64,000 bases of DNA from positions 3,906,001 through 3,970,000 of the forward strand of contig NZ_CP008884.1 in NCBI RefSeq assembly GCF_000725385.1. Reading direction: 5' to 3'. Position numbers and translations under genes: made by a program. This stretch comes from Dyella japonica A8 (lineage in GTDB: Bacteria > Pseudomonadota > Gammaproteobacteria > Xanthomonadales > Rhodanobacteraceae). Positions within the stretch are counted from its first letter, which is position 1, and each line of letters begins with the position of its first letter. The notes under the pieces are model-generated. The model saw only the letters and a list, made by a program, of their open reading frames with translations. It was not told the origin of the DNA and searched no databases. This document shows positions 7,376-16,512 of this stretch, one piece after another.

Positions 7376-8811
7376 TTCACTACCTCCATATCGGCGAGTT
7401 TCCAGGTCTTTTCAAAGAGTGCTTTCTCCGGCCCGTAGAAACGGAACATCAGTTCAAATGTCCGCTTGGCGTCCGTGGGGATCCAGTTGGATTCCTTGCC
7501 CTGTGGCGCCGTGGCACCGAAGTAGATATCCACGGAGCCATCAGCGTTTTTCTGCAAACCCGGCGTATTCGAACCGCGATCCGACCATTTGCTGTCGCGG
7601 ATCAATGCGTGCGTGTCGCCGTCGTAGGCGGTGACCGACCAATAGAGCTTGACCGGCGGGTTGGCGGGCACATGAAGTCGATACGACTTACCGCCCTCCA
7701 ACCGTTGGCCGTCCTTGTCCTTGATGGTCATCAGATAAAATTGACCGGCGCCAAGGTGCTTGGCGCAGAAGTACGCGATCGCATAGATCGCCGCCCGTCC
7801 GTTGATCGGGTAGTTGCCCGGGTCCGGGAAATCGGTGGACTGGCCCTTGATGACTTCTGGCGATACCGGTAGTGCCCAGTGCGCGCCCTCATTGAATGGC
7901 GGAAGGTAGGCCTGCTCAATCCATTGCGCGATCAGTGCCTTGGCTTCGGCCGCCGAGGCATCCAATACCGCCTTGTGATCGGCAATGGCCGTATCGGGCT
8001 TGCCCTTATCGATGCCGACCGATTTCAGGGGATCGATCATCGCCATGTCGCGCACCAGCCAGGGCTCGACCTGCACGAAACGGTTCAGCGCCTCGAAATA
8101 GCGCGAGTCGTAAGGGATGGTGGAGTCAAACATCTTGTCGTAGGCATCCACGTAGTGCGTTTCGCCCACGCCGCCGCCCTTGGAGTACGGGTAGAACTTG
8201 ACGCGCTTGCCGTAGGCAACCGCCCTTTCGATTTCCGCATCGCTGCCATCCTTCATGTTGGAACGCAGGATGGCGTAACCCTGGAAGGTGGCCGAAGGCA
8301 TCGGGATATAGCCCGCGGGCACGTTGTCCTTGTAGCCCGGCGGCAGGATGAGGTACTTGCCTCCCTTACCCTTGTCCACGCCGGCAGGGCCCACGTCCTC
8401 CAGCGGGTTCTGCCAGCCGTTGTCCACGGTACCCGTGATGGAGCCGCCCTCGGCAGGCGGTATTTCTAGCACCACCGGGCCGTTGCGGGTGTCGTAGAAC
8501 GGCATGAAATAGATCGTCGCCAGGTTGGGCGTGAGCGTCTGGTTCTTCCAGTTGAGCGGCCTTGACCAATAGGCCACCTGATTGGGTTGCCCGCCCACTT
8601 TCAGAAAAGCATCCAGCATGAGCTGGAAGTTGACTGCAGGCATGCCCCAGATAACCGCGGCAACGGCGTTGCGCTGGGTGGCGCGAAGTTCCAGATCCAT
8701 CGTGGCGCCGGCGACCGGCTTCGTGCCGGGCGCGGGTGAATCCTTGGCGTACAGGCCGAGAGCCGGCACCAGCAGAAAAGAAAGGGCAAGAGTCAAGGCG
8801 TGACGTCGCAT
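7372..8811 (-). CDS. Exported DUF1254/DUF1214 protein (long form)
   Basis: A 479-residue exported protein, first of the two-gene unit. It has a signal peptide (1-22), a DUF1254 region (VIWGMPAVNFQLML; TPNLATIYFMPFYD) and a C-terminal DUF1214 region (KLYWSVTAYDGDTHALI; WIPTDAKRTFELMFRFYGP). The long insert between the two is typical of the longer members. No catalytic motif is recognised. It is a paralogue of the downstream gene and overlaps it by 4 bp. Substrate or binding partner is unknown. Confidence 0.85.
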   Translation of the reverse strand: MRRHALTLALSFLLVPALGLYAKDSPAPGTKPVAGATMDLELRATQRNAVAAVIWGMPAVNFQLMLDAFLKVGGQPNQVAYWSRPLNWKNQTLTPNLATIYFMPFYDTRNGPVVLEIPPAEGGSITGTVDNGWQNPLEDVGPAGVDKGKGGKYLILPPGYKDNVPAGYIPMPSATFQGYAILRSNMKDGSDAEIERAVAYGKRVKFYPYSKGGGVGETHYVDAYDKMFDSTIPYDSRYFEALNRFVQVEPWLVRDMAMIDPLKSVGIDKGKPDTAIADHKAVLDASAAEAKALIAQWIEQAYLPPFNEGAHWALPVSPEVIKGQSTDFPDPGNYPINGRAAIYAIAYFCAKHLGAGQFYLMTIKDKDGQRLEGGKSYRLHVPANPPVKLYWSVTAYDGDTHALIRDSKWSDRGSNTPGLQKNADGSVDIYFGATAPQGKESNWIPTDAKRTFELMFRFYGPEKALFEKTWKLADMEVVK

Positions 8812-9115
8812 GGCGGGTGCTCCCGATGGGGCCGAATCGAAGACGAGGACGTGAAGTGCGACCTAGATTGAGCCCACGCACGAACGTGCCGCATCCGCAA
8901 AACACCGGGTGCCGAGCGAGTAGATTTACCTAATTCATCGCGTCCCGCGCAAAACTCCGAAGCATCTTAGGAATGCCCTTGCAGACGGTCGCCCCCCGAA
9001 AGGGGTGGCGTCGACGTGGTCGTGGCGTCCGGCGCCCCTGCCCGGTCACAAAACCGTCGCTTGCAGTCCTCCGGACCACCCGGCAAGCTTCCGCGTTTGA
9101 CCAACCGGAGTTGCC
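8812..9115. other. 304-bp divergent intergenic region
   Basis: This separates the minus-strand DUF1254 operon from the plus-strand acidic protein gene. Both promoters must lie here. An AT-richer patch near 8921-8936 (GTAGATTTACCTAATT) is the only promoter-like stretch seen. No clear hexamer pair or long inverted repeat was found. Confidence 0.35.
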
Positions 9116-9394
9116 ATGTCCTCGCAAGAAACCATCATCCAGATCATGCCCGCCACGGGTTGGGTTGCCGTGTTCGACGAGAGCGGCGACGAGAGCGCGG
9201 AAGCGCTGGTGTGCTTCGCGCTGGTGGAGTCCGTGCAGAACGGCACCACGCGCCGTGACGTGCGCCCGATGCTGGTGAACGGCAAGCAGATCAGCTTTGC
9301 CGACGCCGCGCCGAATTTCCTGCGCGTCGAAGAACTCGAAACCTTCGAGGACGAAGACGAGGAAGAGGAAGACGAGGAAGACGGCGAGGAGTAA
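9116..9394 (+). CDS. Small highly acidic hypothetical protein
   Basis: A 92-residue soluble protein. Residues 1-72 look folded (IIQIMPATGWVAVFDE; LVCFALVES). The last 18 or so residues are almost entirely Glu/Asp (DEDEEEEDEEDGEE). I do not recognise the family. The ribosome-binding region is CCGGAGTTGCC, and a strong intrinsic terminator follows, so it is a monocistronic real gene. The acidic tail may mimic nucleic acid or aid solubility, but nothing in the neighbourhood indicates a role. Confidence 0.75.
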   Translation: MSSQETIIQIMPATGWVAVFDESGDESAEALVCFALVESVQNGTTRRDVRPMLVNGKQISFADAAPNFLRVEELETFEDEDEEEEDEEDGEE

Positions 9395-9416
9395 TCCCCC
9401 GCCCCGCTTCTTGCGC

Positions 9417-9450
9417 AAAGGCCGGCACACTTGCCGGCCTTTGTTTTTTT
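9417..9450 (+). terminator. Rho-independent terminator
   Basis: The stem AAAGGCCGGC / GCCGGCCTTT with a 6-nt loop is followed by GTTTTTTT, 22 bp after the stop of the acidic protein gene. It is a textbook intrinsic terminator. Confidence 0.93.
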
Positions 9451-9530
9451 GAGGTCAGGGCTTTGGAGCCGGCAGGAGCCCGCTTATGAGCCTGGCGTCT
9501 GTTCAACGTCTTGCTCAGGCACCCCGCCTC

Positions 9531-9637
9531 CCCCCTCACCGTCATTCCCGCGAAAGCGGGAATCCAGCGTCTTTCTGCTTGTGCTCAAAGCTTAAAGGCA
9601 CTGGATTCCCGCTTTCGCGGGAATGACGGTGAGGGGG
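9531..9637. repeat. 37-bp perfect inverted repeat carrying a REP-like palindrome
   Basis: The left arm (9531-9567) and right arm (9601-9637) are perfect reverse complements around a 33-nt spacer. Each arm contains TCATTCCCGCGAAAGCGGGA, itself palindromic around CGAAAGCG. Such sequences recur as REP/MITE-like elements in Xanthomonadales and related bacteria. No transposase gene is adjacent. Confidence 0.85.
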
Positions 9638-9640
9638 CGG

Positions 9641-9676
9641 GTGGCTTGAGGGGTGGCTTGAGGGGTGGCTTGAGGG
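9641..9676 (+). repeat. 12-bp tandem repeat, three perfect copies
   Basis: GTGGCTTGAGGG is repeated three times head-to-tail, starting 3 bp after the right arm of the inverted repeat. It lies outside any gene and could vary in copy number by slippage. Confidence 0.9.
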
Positions 9677-9755
9677 GGATCGTGAGCGGGGTCTGGTTGG
9701 CGACGCCTGGTCGGCAACCCGACATCGACCACCGCCTTGCCGCACGCTTCACGGG

Positions 9756-10106
9756 CTAACGGAACGAACCCCGCATCGCTTCGCGCAGATAGCGCCCCAG
9801 CGATATCGTCTTGCGCATCACCGCGCCCAGCAGGTCATCGGACACATAGGCCGTGCGGAGCAGCTCCACCAGTTGGTGGCAGCTGAGCGCCAACGCCACC
9901 AGCAGCTGCATCTCCAGCAAGGCCAGCGCCATGTCGATGCCCACCGAGTCGATGTAGAGCGCGACGTGCACCGTCTCCGGCTGGCTGAGCAGCGCCATGA
10001 CGACCGCCATGGTGGCCATGGCGATCAACCACTTGCGAATGTCCTTGCGCCGCCATTCGGCCGACAGCGCTTCCAGCGTGAACCATTGCGGATCCAACCA
10101 GGCCAT
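9756..10106 (-). CDS. Small hypothetical membrane protein
   Basis: A 116-residue protein. A hydrophilic N-terminus (DPQWFTLEALSAEWRRKDIRK) is followed by one clear membrane span (WLIAMATMAVVMALL). A second amphipathic or hydrophobic stretch follows (GIDMALALLEMQLLVALALS), then a helical basic C-terminus. The start has a strong GGGAGGA site. I do not recognise the family. It is transcribed alone, with the repeat cluster downstream. Confidence 0.7.
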   Translation of the reverse strand: MAWLDPQWFTLEALSAEWRRKDIRKWLIAMATMAVVMALLSQPETVHVALYIDSVGIDMALALLEMQLLVALALSCHQLVELLRTAYVSDDLLGAVMRKTISLGRYLREAMRGSFR

Positions 10107-10319
10107 GCGTCCTCCCTGCGGGCTCCCTGCCCCGTGCCCCCCTCATGGTGACGCCTGGCAGAAAACCCAAGGGACATCCATCCCGTCCAGCGGGTTTGTA
10201 TCCGAATGTATCCAGCCGCCCTGCGGGTACACGACGTTTCAATGCCGCCGCGTCACCACACAGAGGCGACACATGCCGATGCTCTTCTATGCCCACCCCA
10301 TCCGGAGAGGAGACCTGCC

Positions 10320-11369
10320 ATGTCGGACCTGATCGATCCCAAGCGCCGCAGCTTCCTGGGCGCCACAGCGCTTGGCCTTGCCATCGCCCCGTTCGGCCTG
10401 TCGTCGCTGGCCAGCGCCCAGGCCGCGCCGCTCCCGGCCGCCGGCAAGCGCGCGGCGGCCGGCGGGCATACCTCGTTCAAGGCCATCAAGCATGTGAAGG
10501 CCGGCGTGCTCGACGTGGCCTACGCGGAAGACGGCCCTGCGCACGGCAAGCCCGTTCTGCTGCTGCACGGCTGGCCGTATGACATCTACAGCTTCGTGGA
10601 CGTGGCGTCCATCCTCGCCGCCGCGGGCTACCGCGTGATCATTCCCTGGCTGCGCGGCTACGGCGAAACGCGCTTCCTCTCTGCAGACACGAAGCGCAAT
10701 GGTCAGCAGGCGGCGCTCGCCCAGGACGCCATCGCGCTGCTGGATGCGCTGAAGATCGATAAGGCCATCGTCGCCGGCTTCGACTGGGGCGCACGCACCG
10801 CCGACATTCTCGCCGCGATGTGGCCGGAGCGCTGCAAGGCACTGGTGTCGGTCAGCGGCTATCTCATTGGCAGCCAGCAGGCGAACCGCGCCCCGCTGCC
10901 GCCCAAGGCCGAGCTGCAGTGGTGGTACCAGTACTATTTCGCCACCGAGCGTGGCGAGGCCGGCTACGCCAAGTACACGCACGACTTCGCACGGCTGATC
11001 TGGGAACTCGCCTCGCCCCACTGGGGTTTCGACGACGCCACCTTCGCGCGCTCCGCCGCTGCGCTGGACAACCCCGACCAGGTCGCCATCACCATCCACA
11101 ACTACCGCTGGCGCCTGGGCCTGGCTGAAGGCGAGGCGCAGTACGACGCGCTGGAAAAGCAGCTCGCCACACTGCCCGACATCAACGTGCCCACCATCAC
11201 CATGGAAGGCGACGACAACGGCGCCCCGCATCCGCCCGCCAGCGCCTACGCGAGGAAGTTCACCGGCAAGTACGAATATCGCCTGATCACCGGCGGCATC
11301 GGCCACAACCTGCCGCAGGAGGCACCGGAGGCCTTTGCCAAGGCGGTAATCGACGTCGACCAATTCTGA
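10320..11369 (+). CDS. Tat-exported epoxide-hydrolase-like alpha/beta hydrolase
   Basis: A 349-residue protein with a twin-arginine signal (KRRSFLGATALGLA, residues 8-21) and an alpha/beta-hydrolase fold. The oxyanion motif HGWP is at 83-86. The nucleophile elbow is GFDWGA with D155 as nucleophile. An Asp here, rather than Ser, points to the epoxide-hydrolase/haloalkane-dehalogenase branch. The catalytic histidine is in GGIGHNLPQE near the C-terminus, and a cap region with paired tyrosines lies between. It is folded before export and should act in the periplasm; the substrate is unknown. The start ATG has GGAGAGGAGA upstream, and the Tat signal confirms the choice. Confidence 0.88.
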   Translation: MSDLIDPKRRSFLGATALGLAIAPFGLSSLASAQAAPLPAAGKRAAAGGHTSFKAIKHVKAGVLDVAYAEDGPAHGKPVLLLHGWPYDIYSFVDVASILAAAGYRVIIPWLRGYGETRFLSADTKRNGQQAALAQDAIALLDALKIDKAIVAGFDWGARTADILAAMWPERCKALVSVSGYLIGSQQANRAPLPPKAELQWWYQYYFATERGEAGYAKYTHDFARLIWELASPHWGFDDATFARSAAALDNPDQVAITIHNYRWRLGLAEGEAQYDALEKQLATLPDINVPTITMEGDDNGAPHPPASAYARKFTGKYEYRLITGGIGHNLPQEAPEAFAKAVIDVDQF

Positions 11370-11406
11370 GATGGGGCATGTGTTAACGACCAGCTCGCCG
11401 TGAAGG

Positions 11407-11447
11407 ACGCATGACGACTATCCGGGAACGGAGCGGCCGTCATGCGT
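11407..11447 (+). terminator. Inverted repeat downstream of the hydrolase gene
   Basis: ACGCATGACG and CGTCATGCGT form a 10-bp stem around a 21-nt loop, 38 bp after the stop. There is no T-tract beyond TTTG, so terminator function is only possible. Confidence 0.35.
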
Positions 11448-11648
11448 TTGCATCGCCGCTGAAAGCCCACGGCAAGGATAGGGGCGCAAGGTCCTACGCA
11501 CCCCCGCCACAGGGGAGGCACCGCAGGACGAGGTGTTTCGGTGTGGGGATCCCGGTCTGCGTGTTGCGCTGCGGTCGTTACCGCGGCCTACGCGTCGTAT
11601 ACGCAATCCGGCCTTTTCGTAAGTCATCGCATTGACTGGAGAGGACCC

Positions 11649-13247
11649 ATGTTTGTGAGAGCAACCGGATTTGGCTGCAGTGTGCTCAGCGTTGCGATCG
11701 GCCTGGCCCTGGCGGGTTCGGCCCATGCGGATACGCAGTCCGGGCCGGACGTCACGCCCGCGGCACAGCACGACACACTTCACTCCTTGCGCGGCGTGAT
11801 GCCGCGACCCGACGATTTCTCCAAGAGCGGCCACAACCACCCCGCCCGCCCGTTGCCGTGGCTGGACGGCCCGGGCAACCCGACCGACGGCGCCGTGCAG
11901 GGCAGCACCAGCGGCACGGCCGCGCCCACGGCAGGCTCCGGCGTCGAAGGCGTGGGCAACGGTTTCAGCGGCCCGCAGGGCACCTTCACCGTGAACAGCG
12001 CGCCGCCCGATACCAATGGCGCCGTGGGCGCCACCCAGTACATCCAACTCGTCAACACCGGCTTTGCCGTATTCGACAAAGCCACCAAGAACGTGGTCTA
12101 CGGCCCCGTGGCGACGAACACGCTGTGGTCGGGCTTTGGCGGCCCCTGCGAAACCGACAACGACGGCGATGCCACGGTGGTGTACGACAAGGCCGCCGGT
12201 CGTTGGGTGATTTCCCAGTTCGCCGTGACAGCGGCGCCGTACTACGAGTGCGTGGCGGTATCTGCTACCAGCGATGCCACGGGTGCGTACTATCGCTACT
12301 CGTTCCCCTACGGCAGCGTGTTCCCCGACTACCCCAAGATGGGCGTGTGGCCGGACGCGTATTACGAAACCTTCAACATGTTCAACGGCAATACGTTCGC
12401 CGGCGCCAAGCTGTGTGCCTACGACCGCAACGCCATGCTGAGCGGCGCGGCCGCCACGCAACAGTGCTTCCAGCTGTCCACCAGCTACGGCGGCGTGCTG
12501 CCCGCCGACCTCGACGGTGCTACGGCGCCGCCGGTGGGTTCGCCCAACTACCTGCTCAATTTCACCGCCGGCCAGCTCAACCTGTGGAAGTTCCACGTCG
12601 ACTGGACCAACACGGCCAACACCACCCTGACCGGCCCCACGGCATTGCACGTGGCCTCGTTTGCCGCGGCATGCAGCGGTGGCACCTGCGTGCCGCAGGC
12701 CGGCACGCGGCAGAAGCTGGATTCGCTGGGCGACCGCCTGATGTTCCGACTGGCGTATCGCCATTTCGCCGACCATGAGGCACTCGTGGCCACGCATTCG
12801 GTCAAGGTGGGCACGACCAGCAAGAACCCGTACACGGGCGTTCGCTGGTACGAGGTCCGCAACCCGGGTGGCACGCCCGTGGTCTACCAGCAATCCACCT
12901 TCGCACCGGATACCACGTATCGCTGGCTGGGTTCGGTGGCGATGGACAAGCAGGGCAACATGGCCCTGGGTTACAGCGCCTCCAGCAGCAGCATCCATCC
13001 GGCCATCCGCTATACCGGCCGCCTCGCGACGGATCCGCTGAGCACCATGCAGACGGAAAACAGCATCATCGAAGGCCTGGGTTCGCAAAGCGGCAGCAAC
13101 CTGTCACGCTGGGGCGACTACAGCGCGATGACGGTCGACCCCGTCGACGACTGCACGTTCTGGTACACCAACGAGTACCTGCGGACCACCGGCGCATTCA
13201 ATTGGAATACGCGCCTGGAATCGTTCAAGTTCGCCAGCTGCCAATAA
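11649..13247 (+). CDS. Large secreted protein of unknown function
   Basis: A 532-residue exported protein with a signal peptide ending GSAHA (about residue 26). It then has a low-complexity linker rich in Gly/Ala/Thr and a large beta-rich body. Characteristic motifs are PPDTNGAVG, YIQLVNTGFAVFDK, DNDGDATVVYDKAAGRW, YPKMGVWPDAYY and SRWGDYSAMTVDP. These are typical of an uncharacterised family of secreted bacterial proteins that probably fold as a beta-propeller. Several paired cysteines suggest disulfides. Start ATG follows GGAGAGGACCC. No enzymatic motif was recognised. Confidence 0.8.
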   Translation: MFVRATGFGCSVLSVAIGLALAGSAHADTQSGPDVTPAAQHDTLHSLRGVMPRPDDFSKSGHNHPARPLPWLDGPGNPTDGAVQGSTSGTAAPTAGSGVEGVGNGFSGPQGTFTVNSAPPDTNGAVGATQYIQLVNTGFAVFDKATKNVVYGPVATNTLWSGFGGPCETDNDGDATVVYDKAAGRWVISQFAVTAAPYYECVAVSATSDATGAYYRYSFPYGSVFPDYPKMGVWPDAYYETFNMFNGNTFAGAKLCAYDRNAMLSGAAATQQCFQLSTSYGGVLPADLDGATAPPVGSPNYLLNFTAGQLNLWKFHVDWTNTANTTLTGPTALHVASFAAACSGGTCVPQAGTRQKLDSLGDRLMFRLAYRHFADHEALVATHSVKVGTTSKNPYTGVRWYEVRNPGGTPVVYQQSTFAPDTTYRWLGSVAMDKQGNMALGYSASSSSIHPAIRYTGRLATDPLSTMQTENSIIEGLGSQSGSNLSRWGDYSAMTVDPVDDCTFWYTNEYLRTTGAFNWNTRLESFKFASCQ

Positions 13248-13256
13248 CGCGCGTCC

Positions 13257-13284
13257 ATGCCCTCACCTTGCGGGGTGAGGGCAT
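13257..13284 (+). terminator. Hairpin after the large secreted protein gene
   Basis: ATGCCCTCACC / GGTGAGGGCAT forms an 11-bp perfect stem with a 6-nt loop, starting 10 bp after the stop codon. It has no T-tract. Confidence 0.5.
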
Positions 13285-13404
13285 GCGGGTGTCGCGAAAG
13301 AGCCGCAAGGGAAAACGGAGCGGAAGAGTCGACGCCACGCCGTTCGATACGTTCAGCACGAGGCGGACCGGCCGCGGTCCATCCCCACCGATCCACGCCC
13401 GGAA

Positions 13405-13908
13405 TCAGGGACTCCAGGGCTGCCCGCAGCAGGGACAGGCCACGAGGGGTTCGTCGACAGCGATTTCTTCCAGCAGGAAGGTGAGCTCGCTATCGCAGGC
13501 GTTGCACACGCCCATGAGGGGTTTCGACGCGGAAACATCCAGCGGCCGCCCCAGCGAATCGTTTCCGCGCTGGCCACCGCGGCAGGCTACTTCGACGCAG
13601 CCGTCTTCGAAACGCGCCATGGCGCCACGGAAGCCCGGCAGCAGGGACGGCAGCAGCAGGCGCGCGCCGGCAGGATCGTTGGTTGCCCAGTTCCGCCCCA
13701 GCGTCTGTGCCTGATCGAAGAGATCATCCCAGTCTGAATCCGCGCGCTCGGCGACCGAGGACTCGGACAATGCCAGCGTCACGCAGTCGGCGCGCAGGTT
13801 GATCACCCGCGCGAGCAGATCCAACCGGTTCATTTTCCTGGCGCGGGCGTTGGCCGTCGGCGCCACGGTGGCGCCGGTACCGGCCTGTAAGGAGCGAGCG
13901 GCATACAT
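13405..13908 (-). CDS. Hypothetical protein with C-terminal zinc-ribbon-like cysteines
   Basis: A 167-residue soluble protein. The helical middle (NRLDLLARVINLRADCVTLAL) is followed by a C-terminal segment containing CNACDS and CPCCGQPW. These two knuckles about 30 residues apart could bind one zinc ion. I do not recognise a family. The start at MYAARS has GGGGGA upstream; an alternative start at MNRLDLL (13833) has CCAGGAAA and cannot be excluded. Confidence 0.65.
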   Translation of the reverse strand: MYAARSLQAGTGATVAPTANARARKMNRLDLLARVINLRADCVTLALSESSVAERADSDWDDLFDQAQTLGRNWATNDPAGARLLLPSLLPGFRGAMARFEDGCVEVACRGGQRGNDSLGRPLDVSASKPLMGVCNACDSELTFLLEEIAVDEPLVACPCCGQPWSP

Positions 13909-14105
13909 AGCGGATTCCCCCAGTCATACCTGGGCGTCCTGGTTTGCCGCCCTTGATGACAGATTAGGAACCCCGGCGGAATGCGGATACCCGGATTCGG
14001 CCGGGAACTATGCAGAATCGGCAACCGATGCAGGCCGGGTGCGGTAACAGCCAGATACCTGAACAATCCGCCGGAGCCAGGCGCCTGTCCAAGGACGCCC
14101 TCGCC

Positions 14106-15062
14106 TCAGTCGAAGGTCACCGCCAGCCCCAGCGACACGCCCTGCACGCCTGGCGCGAACACATAACGCAGCACCGCGCGGGCCCGGTAGATCCACAGTG
14201 GATGGTATTTGCTGGTATCCAGCTCCAGCCCTGCGCCCAACGAATTGAGGTGGTTCACGGCAATCACCGTGGCCTCGCTGCCAAAGTATTCCGTGTGTGC
14301 ATACTCCAGCACATAGCGCACCGGGCGATCCAGCGCGTGCATGCCGGTGGGCGCGCGGTAGCGCGACCACAGGCTCAGGTTCTCGTTGCGCGAACTGCCC
14401 TGCACGATGCGCGAAGAACTGTTGACGCTGTGCGTATAGATATCCGTGTAGCGCAGCTGCACTTCCGCCTCATAGTTCTCGGCGACATGGTCATAGGACA
14501 GTAGCAGCGACCCGCCCGCGCCCGCCGCATCGAGATGGCCGTTGGCAAGAAACTGCAGGTCGAGGTTGGTGTTGCGCTCGATGTAGAGGCTGCCCAGCTG
14601 GACGTCGCTTTTCACCGTGCCGTAGCTGCCATTGACGATGGGGATGATCGCGAAGTCGCGCGTCACCTGGACATTCCAGCCGATGCCGGCGGTGACCACC
14701 AGGTTGTTCCAGCGGGTGGGCAGATCGCGCTGCTCCTGACCGTTGGACGCCACGAAGCGTGGATCGTAGCGCGAGTACCCTATCGTGCCTTCCATATAGA
14801 TCGGCACGCTGTCGCTGAGCACGAAGCCACCGCCAAGCGAGCTGTTGTTGAACGCCGGATTGTCGGTACTGGCATCCTTGATGGACAGCGCGCCGGATGT
14901 GACATCCGGCGTCTGCAGATACCCCATCAAGGCCAACGCCGCGTTGGCGCGCTGCTGCAGCTGGCCTTTGATGATGTCGAACCGGGGATGATCCTGAGCT
15001 TCCGCCGGCAAGGCCAGGTACAAGCAGGCCATCAGGGTGAGGATGCGTGCGACAGGCTTCAT
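14106..15062 (-). CDS. Outer-membrane beta-barrel protein
   Basis: A 318-residue exported protein with signal peptide MKPVARILTLMACLYLALPAEA. The body alternates short aromatic/polar beta strands, for example GGGFVLSDSVPIYMEGTIGY, LVVTAGIGWNVQ and GSLLLSYDHVAENYEAEVQLRY. It ends in a barrel-type strand (GVSLGLAVTFD) with a C-terminal hydrophobic-X-aromatic pattern. This is typical of an outer-membrane barrel of autotransporter-like or porin-like type. Function is unknown. The ribosome-binding site is weak; the start was chosen by the signal peptide, rejecting a 39-codon extension. Confidence 0.75.
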   Translation of the reverse strand: MKPVARILTLMACLYLALPAEAQDHPRFDIIKGQLQQRANAALALMGYLQTPDVTSGALSIKDASTDNPAFNNSSLGGGFVLSDSVPIYMEGTIGYSRYDPRFVASNGQEQRDLPTRWNNLVVTAGIGWNVQVTRDFAIIPIVNGSYGTVKSDVQLGSLYIERNTNLDLQFLANGHLDAAGAGGSLLLSYDHVAENYEAEVQLRYTDIYTHSVNSSSRIVQGSSRNENLSLWSRYRAPTGMHALDRPVRYVLEYAHTEYFGSEATVIAVNHLNSLGAGLELDTSKYHPLWIYRARAVLRYVFAPGVQGVSLGLAVTFD

Positions 15063-15360
15063 GGTCACGGTATCGATGACATGGACGCGGTGGCTGGCAA
15101 CACTTCTGAATACGGGCAAGGGGATGGGGTCGTCTATCCATGGTTGACCGGGCGCCCGTGCAGCAGCGCCGTTACGCAACTGGCCGACGTCACCATGACG
15201 GTTTCCCGGGGGAGCATGTGTGGGCGCAGGAATTTTCTCTACCGAAGAACTACCTAGATGGCGCTAGATCAGGACACGGCATCACTCCTCGGCACATGCG
15301 CGCCGCAACGATGTATCACGCTCGCTTCAACCAAATCCACGCAAAAGCGGACTCACGAGG

Positions 15361-16512
15361 ATGAGCACGCAAACATCCCGGCTGGACTGGATACAGGCGC
15401 TGCGCGGTATCGCCGCGCTGATGGTGGTCATGGTTCACAGCCGCGGCATGCTGGCAGGCACGGCGGCAGGCCGGATAGTCGCTGACCACGTGTTGCCCTC
15501 CATGGCCATGGGCGTGGATCTGTTCTTCATCATCAGCGGCTTCTTGATGGTGTGGACCACCCGGGACTTCGACGGCAGCAAAACCTACATCGGGAACTTC
15601 CTGATCAAGCGGTTCACCAGGATCTGGCCGTTGCTGGCGATCATGACCCCCGTGGCGCTGGTGGTGGAGCACGGCTTGGGCGGCTTGCTCGACCGCCGTC
15701 TGGTGCTTTCGTACCTGGAGGGCCTTGCCTTCATTCCCCACAACCCGGGTGCCTCCGCCATCTACTTTCAGATGGCGTTGGGCGTCGCCTGGACGCTGTG
15801 TTTTGAGTGGTACTTCTACCTGGTGTTCGCGGTGTCCATGTTTTTCGGCCGGTGGCGCTATGTGGCCATGGCGGCATGGTTCACGCTGACGCTGGTGGCG
15901 ATCCCGCTGGGCCGCGGAAACTACACCCTGAGTGTGGTCGCGCAACCGTTGGTGACCTGGTCCAGGTACGCCAATCTCGCCATCAACCCGATCGTCTGGG
16001 ATTTTGTATCCGGCATGGCCGCCGGTTGGCTCTACGGATCCCGTATCAGGATGCCATCGGCGCGCGTGATCCATGCCACGACGCTGGTGCTCCTGATGTT
16101 GCTGTTGGCGCTCTGGAAGCCGCTGGGCATGGTGAACTTCTTTGGTCCGCTGGGGTGGGGAGCGCCGCTAACCATCGTGTTTGCCAGCATTGCGCTATTG
16201 GCCAGGGCCGACGCGATCAAGGTGCCGCGATGGTCCCTGTGGATGGGGAGCATTTCGTATGCCCTCTACCTGGTCCATGTGTACGTGTTCGAGCTGTTGC
16301 AGCGCATCGACGAAGCAGTGCCTTTGCGTCACCCGACCTTCGGGATCGCGCTTTTCCTGATACGTCCCGTGGCCGCCGTGCTCTGCGCGTGGGTCGTATT
16401 TCGATACGTGGAACATCCCCTATCCACCTGGTCACGCAAGCGCTTGCTGGGTCTGCGTTGGCCGTGGCAAATGCAGGCGAATGAAACGGGCCTTGCGCCT
16501 CATGGCCCATGA
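15361..16512 (+). CDS. Acyltransferase-3 family membrane protein
   Basis: A 383-residue polytopic membrane protein of the acyltransferase-3 family. The N-terminal signature LDWIQALRGIAALMVVMVH contains the R-x10-H pair essential in the family. It is followed by about ten membrane spans, including FFIISGFLMVWT and the C-terminal YALYLVHVYVFELLQ. These enzymes O-acetylate or O-acylate surface polysaccharides or antibiotics on the periplasmic side. No polysaccharide gene cluster is adjacent, so the acceptor is unknown. GAGG immediately precedes the ATG, an unusually tight spacing. Confidence 0.88.
   Translation: MSTQTSRLDWIQALRGIAALMVVMVHSRGMLAGTAAGRIVADHVLPSMAMGVDLFFIISGFLMVWTTRDFDGSKTYIGNFLIKRFTRIWPLLAIMTPVALVVEHGLGGLLDRRLVLSYLEGLAFIPHNPGASAIYFQMALGVAWTLCFEWYFYLVFAVSMFFGRWRYVAMAAWFTLTLVAIPLGRGNYTLSVVAQPLVTWSRYANLAINPIVWDFVSGMAAGWLYGSRIRMPSARVIHATTLVLLMLLLALWKPLGMVNFFGPLGWGAPLTIVFASIALLARADAIKVPRWSLWMGSISYALYLVHVYVFELLQRIDEAVPLRHPTFGIALFLIRPVAAVLCAWVVFRYVEHPLSTWSRKRLLGLRWPWQMQANETGLAPHGP

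Noticed and set aside
9116..9394. Acidic 92-residue protein as a second borosin precursor
   Set aside because: It lacks the helical borosin-binding segment and is far from the methyltransferase; only the acidic tail is shared with the candidate precursor.
9531..9676. CRISPR array
   Set aside because: The repeats are either one inverted pair or contiguous 12-mers with no spacers, and no cas genes are nearby.
11418..13088. 556-codon minus-strand open frame
   Set aside because: It is antisense to the secreted protein gene, which has a signal peptide and ribosome-binding site; the antisense product looks random.
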